Positions 61,112-64,000 of a stretch of DNA of 64,000 bases are shown here, one piece after another. The translations under genes and the position numbers were made by a program. The DNA is taken from positions 1,550,001 to 1,614,000 of the forward strand of contig NZ_CP011786.1 of the NCBI RefSeq assembly GCF_001263395.1, read 5' to 3'. The first letter of the stretch is position 1. The number at the start of each line of letters is the position of its first letter. This DNA comes from Bifidobacterium actinocoloniiforme DSM 22766 (GTDB lineage: Bacteria; Actinomycetota; Actinomycetes; Actinomycetales; Bifidobacteriaceae). The notes under the pieces were generated by a model. That model was given only the letters and a program-made list of their open reading frames with translations. It ran no database searches and had not been told where the DNA came from.

Positions 61112-64000
61112 GTGAGCGTGGCGCGGGGAAAGGAGGTAAGCTCAAAGTTTGCGGACAAACGAAAGGCGGAGCATTTGGATTGGCATGCGTCGGTGTACGG
61201 GGCCAGGGCCGGGCGAGAGAGCCGGTATGGGTTCGACGAGGATGACGAGGGCTTCGGCTTCGACGGTGGCGACGCGGAAGGCAAGGCCTACGGCCGCCTG
61301 GACGTGGTGTCGGAGGCGGAGCTCAAGCGCCTGGGTCGCGGCTCCTTCTTCCGAGCCTACGAAGTTGTCCAATCCAAGCGCTTGCAAGGCATGGCCTGCC
61401 GGGCCCACGCCAGGGAGCTGGCCCTGTCGGCTTCGGTGGTCAACTCCTACGAGTACGCGGACGACTACCAGGTCAAGGCACGGGTGGACCTGGACAAGGC
61501 CACGGTCGTTGACTCCTCCTGCACCTGCCCGGCCTTCGGGCGCCTGGGGGCCGTCTGCAAGCACGTGATCGCGCTGGTCATGCTCTACAACGACTCACCT
61601 GAGCTCTTCGAGCAGACCGGCCAAGCCCAGCGGCCGGTTCAGCGCCGCACGTCCCGGCGCCTGCTCGACTTCATGGATCAAGCTAGTGAGGAACAGCGCC
61701 AGCGCAAGCGCAAGCGGCAGGTGGAGCTGCTCAAGGTCGTGGGGGCCGAGAGCGAGGCGGACCAGGCCCATTCGGGCGGCGGTCTCGGTTCCGTCCACCT
61801 GCCGATCGGCAGCGTAAGCCTGCGCCCCTCCCTCTCCTGCGAAGGCGGTGACTGGGGGCTGCGTCTGCGGGTCACCGTCCCCTCCCGCCACATCTCCTAC
61901 CTGGCCAAAGACGTCGATGAGCTCCTCCAGGCGGTGGACCACTCCCTCTACTACTGCTACGGGCGCAAACTGGGGTTCGTTCACTCCCGCGACAGCTTCG
62001 ATCAGGCCTCCAAGGGCCTGCTCGACATCCTCCAGCGGGGCGTCCAGATTCGCTCCAGCGGACAGGAGGGCGTGATTGGGTACTACCGGCAGCACAAGGG
62101 GCCCTTGACCGAAATGACCCTGTCCGAAGAAGAGGTCTGCGACATCCTCGACCTCTACGTCGGCAGTGATTCGACCCTGGACTACGCGCCAGGCGGCAGG
62201 CCCAACGCCCAAGCACGCCCGGCCCAGGTCGTGGACGGGGACCCGGACCTCGGCCTGAGCGTGGAGCCCGCCGGCGAGGGCGGCGATCGCGCCGGCCAAG
62301 GGTACCTGATCCGCCGCAAGCTGACGGTCGACCGATTCATCGGCGGCCACCACTCTTCCTTTGTGGTGGCTTGGCCCGTGGGGGGCGACCCCCTCTTCGA
62401 GACCAACCCGACCATCTACCGTTGCTCCCATGCCTTCGCGGCCCACAGCGAGCTGGTCAGCGCCCTGTGCGCCCCTGGCTCCGACAGCGACGAGGGCAAC
62501 GGTCAAGGTCAGGGGCTCTTCCTGGATTCCAGCGACTTGGAGACCTTCAGCCGCACCGTCCTGCCCGCGCTGAGCCCTGCGGCTCCCGCCTCCCAGGAGG
62601 CCGAGGGCGACGGCGGGGGCAGCGCCTCCGATACCGTCGTTCCCGCGGCCCAAGACGGGGCTTCCGGCACGGGGAAGGGAGCCATCCGCGCAACCCTGCC
62701 CCCCGAGCTCCTGGACCTGCGCCGCCTGCCGTGCGTGATCGAGATCTACCTGGACCGTGACGCCGACGGCGTGACCTGCGACCTTCAAGCCCGCTACGGT
62801 GAGAGCCGCTTCCATGTCTTCGCTGGGATCGGCGCCCACGAGCCGGTCGTGCGCGATAAGTCGGCCGAACGCCTGGCCGTGGAGGCCGCCCGCCACTACT
62901 TCCCCGAGCCCCAGGGCGTCCTCGCCCGCATCCCCGAGTCGGACGATAAGGCTATTTACAAGCTGCTGACCGAGGGGTTGCCCGTCTTGCGCAGCCTGGG
63001 CGAGGTCTACTCCACACCGGCCTTCGACGGGCTGAGCGCCGACTCCCACCCCACGATCCGGCTGGGCCTGTCGGTCAAATCAGGCCTAGTGGAGATTTCG
63101 CCGATCGCCGACGAGATCGCTCCGGAGGAAGTGCCGGCCCTGCTGGAGAGCTACCGGAGGAAGCAGCGTTACCACCGGCTCAAGAACGGAGCGTTCGTGA
63201 ACTTGGCCCAGGCCGATATGTCCGCATTGGACGAGGCCGAGGCCGACCTGGGGCTCAAGCCGGGCTCCTTGGAGGCCGGGCCGGTAACGGTGCCCGCCTA
63301 CGAGGCCTACTATTGGGACGCCCAGGTGGAGGAGGACCACAAGGATGAGGAGTTCAAGCGCTACATTCGCGACTTGAAGCAGGTGGACCCCTCCCGTTAC
63401 CGGTTGCCCGCCGAGCTCAAAGGGGTCCTGCGGCCCTACCAGGAGGAGGGATTCCGCTGGCTGAGCTCAGCCTGCGACAAGGGCTTCGGCGGCATCCTGG
63501 CCGATGAAATGGGCCTGGGTAAGACCGTGCAACTCCTGGCCTTCCTGGCCTCTCGCCAGCAGGAGGCTCGCCGGGTAGGGCCCAGCCTGATTGTGTGCCC
63601 GGCCTCGTTGGTCTACAACTGGGCTGCTGAGTGCGCCAAATTCGTCCCCTCCTTGAAGGTGGCGCCGGTGGCCGGCGGCAAGGAGGGGCGTCGGCGGGTG
63701 CTGGCCCAGGCCGGCGACTGCGACCTGCTGATCACCTCCTACGATCTGCTGCGGCGGGACATCGAGGACTATAAGGGCCTGAAGCTCTACTGCGTGGCCT
63801 TGGACGAGGCCCAGTACATCAAGAATCACGCCACCAAGTCCGCTCAGGCCGTGCGCAAGTTGGACGCCCGCCAGCGCTTCGCCCTGACCGGCACCCCAAT
63901 CGAGAATCGCTTGGCCGAGCTCTGGTCCATCTTCGACTTCCTGATGCCCGGCATCCTGGGCTCCTACCGGCGCTTCCGCGAGCGCTTCGAACTGCCGATC
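61112..64000 (+). CDS. SWIM zinc-finger / SNF2 helicase, 3' end missing
   Basis: The first 963 residues of a large Swi2/Snf2 ATPase are present; the frame runs off the window. A SWIM zinc finger CTCPAFGRLGAVCKH lies near residues 137-151. A long central region follows, then the helicase core: ILADEMGLGKTVQLLAFLAS near 795, PASLVYNWAAE, LDEAQYIKN near 898 and LTGTPIENRLAELWSIFDFL. GTG 61112 is chosen because AGGAGG at 61098-61103 sits 8 bases upstream. Such proteins translocate on double-stranded DNA and may remodel nucleoprotein or aid repair. Confidence 0.92.
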   Translation, partial: MSVARGKEVSSKFADKRKAEHLDWHASVYGARAGRESRYGFDEDDEGFGFDGGDAEGKAYGRLDVVSEAELKRLGRGSFFRAYEVVQSKRLQGMACRAHARELALSASVVNSYEYADDYQVKARVDLDKATVVDSSCTCPAFGRLGAVCKHVIALVMLYNDSPELFEQTGQAQRPVQRRTSRRLLDFMDQASEEQRQRKRKRQVELLKVVGAESEADQAHSGGGLGSVHLPIGSVSLRPSLSCEGGDWGLRLRVTVPSRHISYLAKDVDELLQAVDHSLYYCYGRKLGFVHSRDSFDQASKGLLDILQRGVQIRSSGQEGVIGYYRQHKGPLTEMTLSEEEVCDILDLYVGSDSTLDYAPGGRPNAQARPAQVVDGDPDLGLSVEPAGEGGDRAGQGYLIRRKLTVDRFIGGHHSSFVVAWPVGGDPLFETNPTIYRCSHAFAAHSELVSALCAPGSDSDEGNGQGQGLFLDSSDLETFSRTVLPALSPAAPASQEAEGDGGGSASDTVVPAAQDGASGTGKGAIRATLPPELLDLRRLPCVIEIYLDRDADGVTCDLQARYGESRFHVFAGIGAHEPVVRDKSAERLAVEAARHYFPEPQGVLARIPESDDKAIYKLLTEGLPVLRSLGEVYSTPAFDGLSADSHPTIRLGLSVKSGLVEISPIADEIAPEEVPALLESYRRKQRYHRLKNGAFVNLAQADMSALDEAEADLGLKPGSLEAGPVTVPAYEAYYWDAQVEEDHKDEEFKRYIRDLKQVDPSRYRLPAELKGVLRPYQEEGFRWLSSACDKGFGGILADEMGLGKTVQLLAFLASRQQEARRVGPSLIVCPASLVYNWAAECAKFVPSLKVAPVAGGKEGRRRVLAQAGDCDLLITSYDLLRRDIEDYKGLKLYCVALDEAQYIKNHATKSAQAVRKLDARQRFALTGTPIENRLAELWSIFDFLMPGILGSYRRFRERFELPI

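Noticed and set aside
61595-63049. Long minus-strand open frame opposite the SNF2 gene
   Set aside because: Antisense shadow; the sense frame has a full set of SWIM and helicase motifs.

Overview
The window is high-GC, densely coded DNA that most resembles a member of the Bifidobacteriaceae (Actinobacteria). The evidence is gene content: a zwf-opcA-pgl operon with gnd and gluconate genes, CUT1 sugar ABC transporters with LacI regulators and GH43 enzymes, a GH36 alpha-galactosidase operon, and the actinobacterial neighbourhood PMT / rsmI / metG / tatD. No rRNA is present, so genus and species are inference. An insect-associated Bifidobacterium or a close relative would fit.

Layout. 1-4.5 kb: mevalonate pathway (mevalonate kinase, cut at the left edge; diphosphomevalonate decarboxylase; phosphomevalonate kinase; type 2 IPP isomerase). 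4.8-6.6 kb: DEAD-box RNA helicase and its terminator. 6.7-9.0 kb: an AT-richer Abi-family gene and an unknown coiled-coil-like protein. 9.3-13.9 kb: GH36 alpha-galactosidase, MFS transporter and AraC regulator on the minus strand. 14-17.5 kb: pyruvate oxidase between two gene-poor stretches, one of which holds the C-terminal remnant of a nucleoside hydrolase. 17.5-25 kb: tRNA-Ala(CGC), DedA, protein O-mannosyltransferase, RsmI, two accessory genes and MetG. 25-32.6 kb: a structured intergenic RNA candidate, a HAD-GH65 fusion phosphorylase, TatD nuclease and a KUP potassium transporter. 32.8-48.5 kb: a carbohydrate block with gndA, a LacI-controlled sugar ABC transporter and GH43 enzymes, a gluconate operon containing an in-frame GntK-Gnd fusion with its GntR regulator, and pgl-opcA-zwf. 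48.5-60.8 kb: small accessory genes, among them a methyltransferase/YkoF pair, HD protein, ATP-grasp protein, FMN reductase, an FtsX-like permease with an apparently ATPase-dead ABC partner, MFS exporter, SDR, LRR surface protein and MarR regulator. 61.1-64 kb: a SWIM-SNF2 helicase cut at the right edge.

How the genes work together. The centre of the window routes hexoses and gluconate into 6-phosphogluconate: Zwf with OpcA and Pgl from glucose-6-phosphate, GntP and GntK from gluconate. Two different 6-phosphogluconate dehydrogenases then act on it. The GH36, GH65 and GH43 enzymes supply sugars from oligosaccharides.

The most notable cross-window observation is regulatory. Nine genes have a TAnnnT-like -10 element 6-7 bases before the start codon and no Shine-Dalgarno sequence, so they are probably read as leaderless mRNAs. 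One divergent pair, PMT and rsmI, has start codons only 28 bases apart. Three regulators also have readable operators: LacI (TGAnnCGnnTCA, two copies), GntR (GCATACA-N4-TGTATGC) and MarR (GTAA-N6-TTAC type, two copies).
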